Assembly (NCBI RefSeq): GCF_022921075.1
Contig: NZ_CP095050.1
Location: forward strand, 4,092,001-4,156,000
Reading direction: 5' to 3'
Length of the DNA: 64,000 nt
Origin: Hymenobacter sp. 5317J-9
GTDB lineage: Bacteria; Bacteroidota; Bacteroidia; Cytophagales; Hymenobacteraceae
Of this stretch, positions 57,329 through 64,000 are shown piece after piece. The stretch's first letter is position 1. The number at the start of each line of letters is the position of its first letter. Position numbers and translations under genes: made by a program. A model generated the notes under the pieces. It saw nothing but the letters and a program-made list of their open reading frames with translations. It was not told the DNA's origin and did not search any database.

Positions 57329-60300
57329 TTAGAAGCCAACCTGGAGGCCCAGCGTAACGGTGCGGTTCATCGGGTACGAGCCCTGGTCCACGCCGTAGGT
57401 GGGGTTGGTGGTGTTGCCGTAGTTGTTGGCTTCGGGGTTGTAGCCCACGTATTTGGTGAAGGTGTACAGGTTCTGCACCGAGGTGTAGATGCCGGCGGTT
57501 TGCAGGCCGGCTTTCTTGGCCCAGCCCACGGGCAGGTTGTAGCGCAACGTCACGTTGCGGATGCGCAGGAACGAGCCGTCCTGAATGAAGTAGGAATTGA
57601 ACTGGGTGCGTAGCGAGGTGGCGGTGGTGGCAAAGGGGGTTTTGCCGTCGCCGGGGTTTTCCGGGCTGCGCCAGCGGTCCACGAGCTGCACGCGGCCGTT
57701 GGTCTGGCCGGGGGCGTTGAAGGTGTACCGGTCGCCGGCGTACAGCACGTCGTTGCCCTGCGAGCCCTGGAGCGTGACGGCCAGCGACACATCCTTGTAG
57801 CCGAAGGTGTTTTGCAGGCCGTAGGTGAAGTCGGGGAAGGGGTTGCCGATGACGCCGATGTCGAGCGAGTTAATCTGGCCGTCGCCGTTCACGTCCTTAA
57901 ACTTGAAGTCGCCCGGCTGCACGGCCAGGTTGCTGCCCGTCCACTTGGGGCTGCCGTCCACGTCGGCCTTGTCGCGGTACACGCCTTCCTGCTGGTAGCC
58001 GTAGAACACGCCCAGCGGCTGGCCCGGCACCACCCGGATGGAGCTGGTGTAGCCAAACACGGCGTCGAAGGTGATTTGCTCGTTGGCCCCGGCCAGGGCA
58101 ATTACCTGGTTGCGGTTCAGGGAGACGTTGAGGGCGGTGTTCCAGGTGAAGGGGCCGTTCACGATGTTGGCCGTGTTCAGCTGGAACTCCAGGCCGCGGT
58201 TGCGCACCTCGCCCACGTTGGCCAGGGCCCGCGACGAGTAGCCCAGAATGGCCGGGATGTTGCGGTTCAGCAGCAGGTCGGTGGTGTTGCGCTGGTAGGC
58301 GGCCACGGTCAGGTAGATGCGGTCGCGGAACAGGCCGAAGTCGAAGCCGGCGTCAAACTGGGTGTTGGTTTCCCAGCCCAGGTTGCGCAGGGCCAGGCCG
58401 TTGGGCGCAAAGCCGTAGTTGCGCACGCCGTTGCCGTTGCCAAACACGTAGTTGGCGGCCGTCTGGTAGCTCTGGTAGTTGTAGTCGCCGATGTTGTTGT
58501 TGCCCGTCACGCCGAAGGAGGCGCGGAACTTCAGCTCCGAAATGGCCGGAATGCCCTTGATGAAGGTTTCCTCGCCGGCGCGCCAGGCCAGGGCCACCGA
58601 GGGGAAGGTGGCGTAGCGGTTGTCGGGGCCGAAGCGCGACGAGCCGTCGGTGCGCAGCGCGGCCGTCAGGATGTAGCGCTCCTTGAAGGCGTAATCGACG
58701 CGGCCGAATATGGAAACCAGCGAGTTGGCCGAGAAAGCGGTTTGGCCGAAGAGCTGGCCGGCGGCCGTGGCGTACTCAATGTCGGGCGTGGTGTAGGTGC
58801 CGGTCTGGCCCAGCACGGTGCTGCCTTCGTTCTGGTTGTACTGGGCCGAATAGCCGGCCAGCAGGGTCACGTCGTGGTCGGCGCCGAGCTTGCGGTTGTA
58901 GGTGGCTGTGTTTTCCCACACCCAGTTCAGGTTGGTGTTGTTCACCTGCCGGGCGTCGATGTTGTTGAGGATGGGGTTGGAGATGTTGGCGCTGGCGTTG
59001 TTCACGGTGCTCAGCGTGGCCGGCACGTAGATGGCGCGGCGGTTGTTTATCATCTCGGCCCCGAAGTTGGTGCGCAGGTTCAGGCCCTTGATGATTTCAA
59101 AATCCAGAAAAGCCGAGCCCAGGCCGCGCACCGAGCTGGTGCGGTCCTTATACAGGTCGATGGTGGCCACGGGGTTGAGCAGGTCGCCGGGCGTGGTCAC
59201 GCCCGAGCCCGAGTTGCGGATGGCGCCGTAGTCGCCATTGGCCAGGAAAACCGGGATGATGGGGGGCAGAATCAGGGCCGCCGTCACGATGGCCGTTTCG
59301 CCGCCGGGGCCGCCGCCCGAAATGTTGCCGCCGTTGTAGCTGCCCGAAATCGGCTTCACGTCGGTGCGCGAGAAGTTAGGGGCCAGGCTCAGGCCCAGCT
59401 TCAGCTTCTTGCTCAGCTGGGCGTCGTAGTTGGCGCGCAGGGCAAAGCGGTCGAAGCCGGTGTTTTTGATGACGCCCTTCTGGTTGAAGTAGCTGCCCGA
59501 AATGTAGAAGCGCGAATTGGTGGTGCCGCCCGAGGCCGACAGCTGGTACTGCTGCTGCGTGCCGGTGCCAAAAATCTCGTTCTGCCAGTCGGTGTTCGGC
59601 AACTCGGGAGCGCCGGGTGCCAGCTGGGCCGGCAGGGCGCGGTTGCCGTTTTTGAAGGATTCGCGCAGGTAGTCCAGGTACTGCTCCCGGTCCATCAGGT
59701 CCACCTTCTTGGCCACGTTCACCACGCCGGCGTTGGCCGTGAAGTTGAAACGGGTTTTGTCGTCGTTGCGGCCGCGCTTGGTGGTCACAATCACGATGCC
59801 ATTGCCGCCGCGCGAGCCGTAGATGGCGCAGGCTGCGGCGTCTTTCAGAATCTGAATGCTCTGGATGTCGCCGGGCGGAATCTGGTTGTAGCTGTCGGCG
59901 CTGTTGAGCGGGTAGCCGTCCACCACGTACAGCGGGGAGTTGCCGGCCGAAATCGAGCCCAGGCCGCGCACGCGAATCACCGCGCCCTGGCCGGGCTCGC
60001 CCGAAGGCTCGGTAATCTGGGCGCCGGCCACCAGGCCCACCAGGGCTTCGGACGGCGACGACACCGGAATCAGCTCCACCTGCTTGGCCGAAATCGAGGA
60101 AATGGACGTGGCCAGCATCTTCTTCTCCTGCACGCCATAGCCCACCACCACCACTTCTTCCAGCGCTTTCGAGTCGGGCGCCAGCGTGGCGTTGATGGCG
60201 GTGCGGCCGCCCACGCTCTCTTCCTTGCTCAGGTAGCCCACGAAGGTGAAAATCAGCGTCGCATTTTCGGGCGCTTTGATGGTGTAACGGCCATCCACGT

Positions 60301-60532
60301 CGGTTTGGGTGCCGTTGGTGGTGCCTTTCACAATAACGTTGACGCCGGGCAGGCCCGCGCCCTTCTCGTCCAGCACGCGGCCGCTGATGGTGATGTCGGC
60401 TTTCACGCCGCGCGCCACGGTGGGCGCGGCGGCCAGGGCCAGAGTGGGGGCGCACAGGCCCAGGCTGAGCGCGGGCAGCAGCACCAGGGGCCGCAGGTAG
60501 CGCCGGAAATCGGGTCGTATTGAATCCGTCAT
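57329..60532 (-). CDS. SusC/RagA TonB-dependent outer-membrane glycan importer
   Basis: 1067 residues from the ATG at 60532 (MTDSIRPDFRRYLRPLV...), which gives a signal peptide ending ALAAAPT; the frame upstream to 60796 is leader. CarboxypepD-regulatory-like domain (ITISGRVLDEKGAGLPGVNVIVKGTTNGTQTDVDGRY), VVVGYGVQEKK, plug domain SPSEALVGLVAGAQITEPSGEPGQGAVIRVRGLGSISAGNSPLYVVDGYPLNS, and the 22-stranded barrel ending MNRTVTLGLQVGF. It imports oligosaccharides with SusD. The gap upstream carries a LacI-type operator. Confidence 0.95.
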   Translation of the reverse strand: MTDSIRPDFRRYLRPLVLLPALSLGLCAPTLALAAAPTVARGVKADITISGRVLDEKGAGLPGVNVIVKGTTNGTQTDVDGRYTIKAPENATLIFTFVGYLSKEESVGGRTAINATLAPDSKALEEVVVVGYGVQEKKMLATSISSISAKQVELIPVSSPSEALVGLVAGAQITEPSGEPGQGAVIRVRGLGSISAGNSPLYVVDGYPLNSADSYNQIPPGDIQSIQILKDAAACAIYGSRGGNGIVIVTTKRGRNDDKTRFNFTANAGVVNVAKKVDLMDREQYLDYLRESFKNGNRALPAQLAPGAPELPNTDWQNEIFGTGTQQQYQLSASGGTTNSRFYISGSYFNQKGVIKNTGFDRFALRANYDAQLSKKLKLGLSLAPNFSRTDVKPISGSYNGGNISGGGPGGETAIVTAALILPPIIPVFLANGDYGAIRNSGSGVTTPGDLLNPVATIDLYKDRTSSVRGLGSAFLDFEIIKGLNLRTNFGAEMINNRRAIYVPATLSTVNNASANISNPILNNIDARQVNNTNLNWVWENTATYNRKLGADHDVTLLAGYSAQYNQNEGSTVLGQTGTYTTPDIEYATAAGQLFGQTAFSANSLVSIFGRVDYAFKERYILTAALRTDGSSRFGPDNRYATFPSVALAWRAGEETFIKGIPAISELKFRASFGVTGNNNIGDYNYQSYQTAANYVFGNGNGVRNYGFAPNGLALRNLGWETNTQFDAGFDFGLFRDRIYLTVAAYQRNTTDLLLNRNIPAILGYSSRALANVGEVRNRGLEFQLNTANIVNGPFTWNTALNVSLNRNQVIALAGANEQITFDAVFGYTSSIRVVPGQPLGVFYGYQQEGVYRDKADVDGSPKWTGSNLAVQPGDFKFKDVNGDGQINSLDIGVIGNPFPDFTYGLQNTFGYKDVSLAVTLQGSQGNDVLYAGDRYTFNAPGQTNGRVQLVDRWRSPENPGDGKTPFATTATSLRTQFNSYFIQDGSFLRIRNVTLRYNLPVGWAKKAGLQTAGIYTSVQNLYTFTKYVGYNPEANNYGNTTNPTYGVDQGSYPMNRTVTLGLQVGF

Positions 60533-60713
60533 GTGGTGGGTGGGTTTGGTGACTGTGGGAGGGCCACGGCGGGCGGTAGCGGGGCCGCGCGGGCAGTGAG
60601 AAAGTGGCCTGAAGCCACTGGCAAGCGCGGTCAGTGAAGACTTACCCAACCGATTGCCCTGCGAAGTACTGGGTTCTTCCCGCCGATTGCAGCTAGTGGA
60701 CAGGTGTTTATTT

Positions 60714-60729
60714 ACGCAAACGTTTTCGG
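60714..60729. promoter_or_regulatory. Probable LacI-family operator
   Basis: ACGCAAACGTTTTCGG at 60714-60729 is an imperfect palindrome centred on CG, with half-sites GCAAAC and GTTTTC. This is the typical LacI/GalR operator form (AAACGTTT centre). On the minus strand the sequence AACGTTTG inside it is one base from a TAnnTTTG -7 box, so a bound repressor would block susC transcription. Confidence 0.7.
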
Positions 60730-60769
60730 TAGCTGCCCCCAAAACGGCGGTTTTCCGGGGTCCAACCGT

Positions 60770-60777
60770 TAGGTTTG
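60770..60777 (+). promoter_or_regulatory. Putative -7 promoter element (TAGGTTTG) of the LacI-family gene
   Basis: Exact TAnnTTTG match 70 bp before the regulator ATG; the operator lies 40 bp further upstream. Confidence 0.5.
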
Positions 60778-60847
60778 TGTATTGCGGCTTTGCCACTTGT
60801 TATAGAAAATTGTCTTTTCTTTTCTTCCGTCTTCCCCCGTTCCTGCC

Positions 60848-61864
60848 ATGACGCCCGTGAACCTGAAGTCGCTGGCCGAGCAACTCAACATGTCTATCGC
60901 CACGGTTTCCAGGGCCTTGCGCGATAGCCACGAGGTTTCTGAAGCCACCAAAGCGCGCGTGCGGGCCCTGGCCACGGCCCTCAACTACGAGCCCAACGCC
61001 TACGCCAGCAGCCTGCGCCGCAACCTGAGCAAAACCATCGGGGTGGTCATTCCGAAGGTGGCCAACCACTTTTTTGCGCTCGCCATCAACGGCATCGAGG
61101 AAGCGGCCCGCCAGAGCGGCTACCACGTCCTCATCTACCTCACCCACGACGATTACGCCCGCGAAGTGTCCATCATGCAGCACCTCAAGGGCGGCCGCAT
61201 CGACGGCCTGCTCATGTCCGTGGCCAGCGGCACCGAGGACTTTGCCCACATCAAAAGCCTGCAGGAAACCAACCTGCCCATCGTGTTTTTCGACCGGGTG
61301 TGCGCCGAGGTGGCCACCGCCAAAGTGACCACCAACGACTACGAAAGCGGCTACCGCGCCACCGAGCACCTGCTGCAGGCCGGCTGCCGCAACATTGCCC
61401 ACCTGCTCATTTCCAACAACCTGTCCATTGGCCAGTTTCGGCAGCAGGGCTACCTCGACGCCCTGCAGGCCCACGGCCTGGCGCCTGACCCTGAGTTGGT
61501 ACTGTCCGGCGTGATGGACAACGACCAGAACGTGGCGCTCATCCGCGAGCTGCTGCAGCGCCGGCCCGACATCGACGGCATCTTTGCCTCGGTCGAGCGG
61601 CTGGCCATCAGCACCTATCACGTGTGCCGCGAGCTGGGCCGCCGCATTCCGGAAGACATCAAAATCATCGGTTTTTCCAACCTGGAGGCCGCTTCGCTGC
61701 TGGCCCCTCCCCTCTCCACCATCACACAGCCGGCCTACGACATCGGCCGCGAAGCCGCCAAAATCCTGCTCCGCGCCGTGGAAAAGAAGAAGCCCGTGCT
61801 GCCCAGCCAAAGCCTGGTACTGGAGTCGACGCTGTTTGAGCGCGAGTCCACAGCCCCGCGCTAG
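60848..61864 (+). CDS. LacI/GalR family transcriptional regulator
   Basis: 338 residues. The N-terminal helix-turn-helix (VNLKSLAEQLNMSIATVSRALRDSHEVSEATKARVRALATALNYEPNAYASSLRRNLSKTIGVVIPK) with hinge is followed by a periplasmic-binding-like effector domain (GYHVLIYLTHDDYAREVSIMQHLKGGRIDGLLMSVASG, LPIVFFDRVC, NDYESGYRATEHLLQAGCRNIAHL, IFASVERLAISTYHVCRELGRRIPEDIKIIGFSNLEAASLLAPPLSTI). It probably senses a sugar or uronate from the imported glycan and controls the divergent susC operon, and perhaps itself, via the operator in between. A terminator follows. Confidence 0.94.
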   Translation: MTPVNLKSLAEQLNMSIATVSRALRDSHEVSEATKARVRALATALNYEPNAYASSLRRNLSKTIGVVIPKVANHFFALAINGIEEAARQSGYHVLIYLTHDDYAREVSIMQHLKGGRIDGLLMSVASGTEDFAHIKSLQETNLPIVFFDRVCAEVATAKVTTNDYESGYRATEHLLQAGCRNIAHLLISNNLSIGQFRQQGYLDALQAHGLAPDPELVLSGVMDNDQNVALIRELLQRRPDIDGIFASVERLAISTYHVCRELGRRIPEDIKIIGFSNLEAASLLAPPLSTITQPAYDIGREAAKILLRAVEKKKPVLPSQSLVLESTLFERESTAPR

Positions 61865-61883
61865 CCCGGCACCTCTGCCGCGC

Positions 61884-61921
61884 AAAAAAGGGCCGCCCCT
61901 GTACAAGGACGGCCCTTTTTT
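61884..61921. terminator. Bidirectional terminator after the LacI-family gene
   Basis: Stem AAAAAAGGGCCG/CGGCCCTTTTTT with a 14-base loop. T-run on both strands; it also serves the convergent T9SS glycosidase gene. Confidence 0.9.
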
Positions 61922-61937
61922 GCGTTTACAACCCGGC

Positions 61938-64000
61938 TTACTCCTTCACGATTTTCTGCTGAAGCTGGCCGGTAGCGGTGGTCACAGTGAGGTGGTACAT
62001 GCCGGAGGCCAGGCCCTGCAAATCGAGCTGACCGTTGCGGCCCACGGCCCGCGACAGGCACACGCGGCCGGTGAGGTCGCGCAGAATGGCCTGGCCGGCA
62101 TCGGCGTCGAGGGCCAGGTAGAGGGTGCCGGTGGCAGGATTGGGGAAGGTGCTCAACCCCGCTGCCGGCGCGGGGCCGCTGGCGAGACCGGCCACGGCGG
62201 GGCGGGCCTGCACGGCCTCGTTGTCGGCCGCCGCGGCATCGAAGCGCCATTGCTCGGAGAGGTAGGTGGGCTGGTCGGTGTACTGCACCAGCGGCAGGTC
62301 GGCCGTCACGCCGCCGCCTTTCACGTTGAGGTACTTGCCGCTGCGCTTGTTCTGGAAGCGGTAGTAGCCGCCGCTGCCCGTGTACACCACCTTCCACATC
62401 ATATAGTCGCCGTTGGTGCCGCTGGTGCTCAGGGCTTCCTGACTGATGGGCTGGTTTTCCTGCAGGCGCTCGGCGTCGGTGGCGCCTTTGGGGCGTAGGG
62501 CTAGGTTGGTTGACTGGTTGAGCACGTAGTAATAGCCGGGGTCGGCGGGCTGCAGCACCCAGCGCGTCGAGCTCAGGGCCGAGGCATCGCCCACAAACTG
62601 CGTGACGTCGGCCGTGGCCGCGCCGCCGGTGGGGCGGGCGTAGCCAGCGGTGCCGGCAGCAATGGAGCTGCGGCTCACCAGGTTGAAGGACAGCTGGTGG
62701 CGCGGGGCTGCGTCGCCGTCGGTGTAGTACAGCTTTTCGAGCACGTTGCCGCTGGCATCGAGCCGGTAGAGGTGGGTGGTGCGGGCGGGAATGCTGCCAA
62801 CCAGCTCCCGGCTCAGCGGAGTGTAGGCTTCCAGGCTCAGCTTCACGGCTTCGGAGCCGGCGTGGTAAGTGCCGTCGAAAGAGGCGCGGTAGGTGTAGGA
62901 CGTGCTGGCCTGCATGTTCATTATCAGCAGGGTGTAGCCGTCGGGGCCGCGCATGCCGATGAACACCAGGTTGTTTTGCTCGGTGCTCTGGGTGCCGTTC
63001 ATCACGTTGGCCTGGCGGTTGTTGCTGAGCATGGCCAGGTGCCACATGGTGGAGCGGCGGGCCGGGCTGCCGGTGCTGCCCATGGTGGCGTAGAGCGAGT
63101 AGTCGAACTCGGTCTGGCCCGCGCCGCTTTCGTAAATGCTCCAGGGCGTGAAGCAGAGGGCGCTTTGCTGCATGGCATTCTTGGCCATAAGCGCCACAAA
63201 CTGCCCGGCTTTGAACTCCCAGGCATTAGCCTCGTTGTCGGCAGCGTTGTTCACGTTCACTTCGGTCACAGCCAGGGTAATGGGAGCGGCCGGGCCATTG
63301 TTCTTGCGCGGCCCGTTGTTGATGGTGTTGAGCATGGTGCGCAGCGTGGCAAAGCGGCTGCTCACCACGGACTCGGTGCGGTCGGCGTAGAAATGGAAGG
63401 CGAAATGGTCGAGCAGCGGAATGGTGGTGCCGGCCAGGTAGGCATCGCCCAGGTCGTCGAGAAAAGTTTGGTAGTAGCTGGGCAGGCCGGCGGTATCGCC
63501 GGGGTTGGCCACGTTGTAGAACAGCCGGAAATCGGGGCCCACCAGCTTGGCGTTCGGGGCTACGGTTTTGAGCTTTGCAGCCAGCTCGCGGTAGTGGGCC
63601 GCCCAGGTGGCGTAGGTGTAGCCGAGGTAGGTGGAAGAGCCCGAAACCCAGGTCAGCGTGGTGCCCGAGGGGTCGGGCTCGTTGCCAATGGCCCAGTAGG
63701 TGATGTTGTAGCCCCGGTTGGCGCAGTCCGCCACAAACGCCCCCAGCTCGGTGGCGGTGAGGTGAATGGGAATCTGCACCAGCGGCGTAGCGCCCACCGA
63801 GCGGGCGTAGTTGATGGCGCTGGCGTAGTTGGCCGCGTTTTCCCAGAGCGGGTCGGTGTCGAAGCGGTTGCCGCCGATGCGCATCCATTTCAAATCGGCC
63901 TTGCGCAGGTCGGGCGCGATGTTGGCCAGCGGGTCGGTCAGGGCCGTCGAGCCCGACTTGATATTCCAGTAATTAATGCCAAAAAACTGCGGCGAAATGG
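61938..64000 (-). CDS. T9SS-exported glycosidase with RICIN-like and sorting domains, N-terminus cut off
   Basis: Open from the window edge (64000) to the stop at 61938, about 686 residues visible, starting ISPQFFGINYWNIKSG. A clan GH-A-like barrel follows: DLKWMRIGGNRFDTDPLW, NITYWAIGNEPDPSG (acid/base Glu) and ITLAVTEVNVNNAADNE (likely nucleophile Glu), with HFAFHFYADRTESV. After it come a beta-sandwich and a RICIN-like beta-trefoil (GYYYVLNQSTNLALRPKG, GGYYRFQNKRSGKYLNVKG). The C-terminus PNPATGTLYLALDADAGQAILRDLTGRV ... GMYHLTVTTATGQLQQKIVKE is a T9SS type A sorting domain. It acts on the cell surface or outside, upstream of SusCD import. Confidence 0.9.
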   Translation of the reverse strand, partial: ISPQFFGINYWNIKSGSTALTDPLANIAPDLRKADLKWMRIGGNRFDTDPLWENAANYASAINYARSVGATPLVQIPIHLTATELGAFVADCANRGYNITYWAIGNEPDPSGTTLTWVSGSSTYLGYTYATWAAHYRELAAKLKTVAPNAKLVGPDFRLFYNVANPGDTAGLPSYYQTFLDDLGDAYLAGTTIPLLDHFAFHFYADRTESVVSSRFATLRTMLNTINNGPRKNNGPAAPITLAVTEVNVNNAADNEANAWEFKAGQFVALMAKNAMQQSALCFTPWSIYESGAGQTEFDYSLYATMGSTGSPARRSTMWHLAMLSNNRQANVMNGTQSTEQNNLVFIGMRGPDGYTLLIMNMQASTSYTYRASFDGTYHAGSEAVKLSLEAYTPLSRELVGSIPARTTHLYRLDASGNVLEKLYYTDGDAAPRHQLSFNLVSRSSIAAGTAGYARPTGGAATADVTQFVGDASALSSTRWVLQPADPGYYYVLNQSTNLALRPKGATDAERLQENQPISQEALSTSGTNGDYMMWKVVYTGSGGYYRFQNKRSGKYLNVKGGGVTADLPLVQYTDQPTYLSEQWRFDAAAADNEAVQARPAVAGLASGPAPAAGLSTFPNPATGTLYLALDADAGQAILRDLTGRVCLSRAVGRNGQLDLQGLASGMYHLTVTTATGQLQQKIVKE

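Larger units (their letters stand above)
60533..60847. other. Divergent regulatory region between susC and the LacI-family regulator
   Basis: 315 bp without a gene. The susC-proximal half (60533-60660) shows nothing recognisable. The lacI-proximal half holds a LacI-family operator (60714-60729), a near-match -7 box for susC overlapping it, and an exact -7 box for the regulator (60770-60777). About 35 bp before the regulator start is a pyrimidine-rich stretch. Confidence 0.6.

Noticed and set aside
57812..60523. Very long plus-strand open frame (about 900 codons) opposite susC
   Set aside because: It mirrors the susC reading frame in high-GC DNA, its product is Val/Gly/Ala/His-rich without any domain, and susC on the other strand is a clear full-length family member.

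Overview
The window looks like chromosomal DNA from a high-GC member of the Bacteroidota, most likely Hymenobacter or a close relative in the Cytophagales. The evidence is a SusC/SusD pair, a secreted glycosidase ending in a T9SS-type sorting domain, a fused RND pump plus outer-membrane factor, a fused DAHP synthase/chorismate mutase, Bacteroidota-type -7 boxes (TAnnTTTG) in front of several genes, and a general lack of Shine-Dalgarno sequences. No rRNA, phage, insertion sequence or CRISPR array was seen. Genus-level assignment is inference from gene style and GC content.

Layout. 1-9.6 kb: envelope and housekeeping genes, mostly on the minus strand (cut-off lamin-tail protein, Zn-dependent phospholipase C-like protein, DUF92 protein, two tRNA-Ser genes, YihY, thioesterase, MltG, an LpxL-like acyltransferase) plus the plus-strand Sua5/YciO/YrdC gene. 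9.7-16.1 kb: a heavy-metal efflux operon (small His-rich protein, CzcA-TolC fusion, periplasmic adaptor). 16.3-25.9 kb: WbqC-like protein, ClpC, S9 peptidase, acyl-CoA carboxylase beta subunit, M42 peptidase, BtuF-like protein. 25.9-30.4 kb: shikimate genes aroA, aroB and DAHP synthase/chorismate mutase, with two small lipoproteins on the opposite strand. 30.5-46.4 kb: proline dehydrogenase, stress-type glycine-zipper and YtxH/CsbD proteins, tail-specific protease, LysS, Kazal lipoprotein, FemAB-like GNAT, cupin, dienelactone hydrolase, M28 peptidase and two small secreted proteins.

46.5-64 kb: a polysaccharide utilisation locus. Eight minus-strand genes run in one direction: susC, susD, a GH2 enzyme, an agarase-like glycosidase, a CE6-like esterase, a GH3 enzyme, an SDR oxidoreductase and mannonate dehydratase. 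A LacI-family regulator is divergent from susC, and the gap between them carries a LacI-type operator. Beyond the regulator is a T9SS-exported glycosidase cut off by the window edge. Oligosaccharides would be imported by SusCD and trimmed by GH2, GH3 and the esterase; the last two genes suggest that hexuronate (glucuronate/fructuronate) is released and used.

An intergenic family of long inverted repeats runs through the window (ten clear copies plus fragments). Each has arms built on GTCATGCnGAGCGCAGC, and the two arms of each full-length copy match each other even where copies differ. Two other palindromic repeat families occur inside the polysaccharide locus, and one of them appears to have become the N-terminal coding sequence of a glycosidase.
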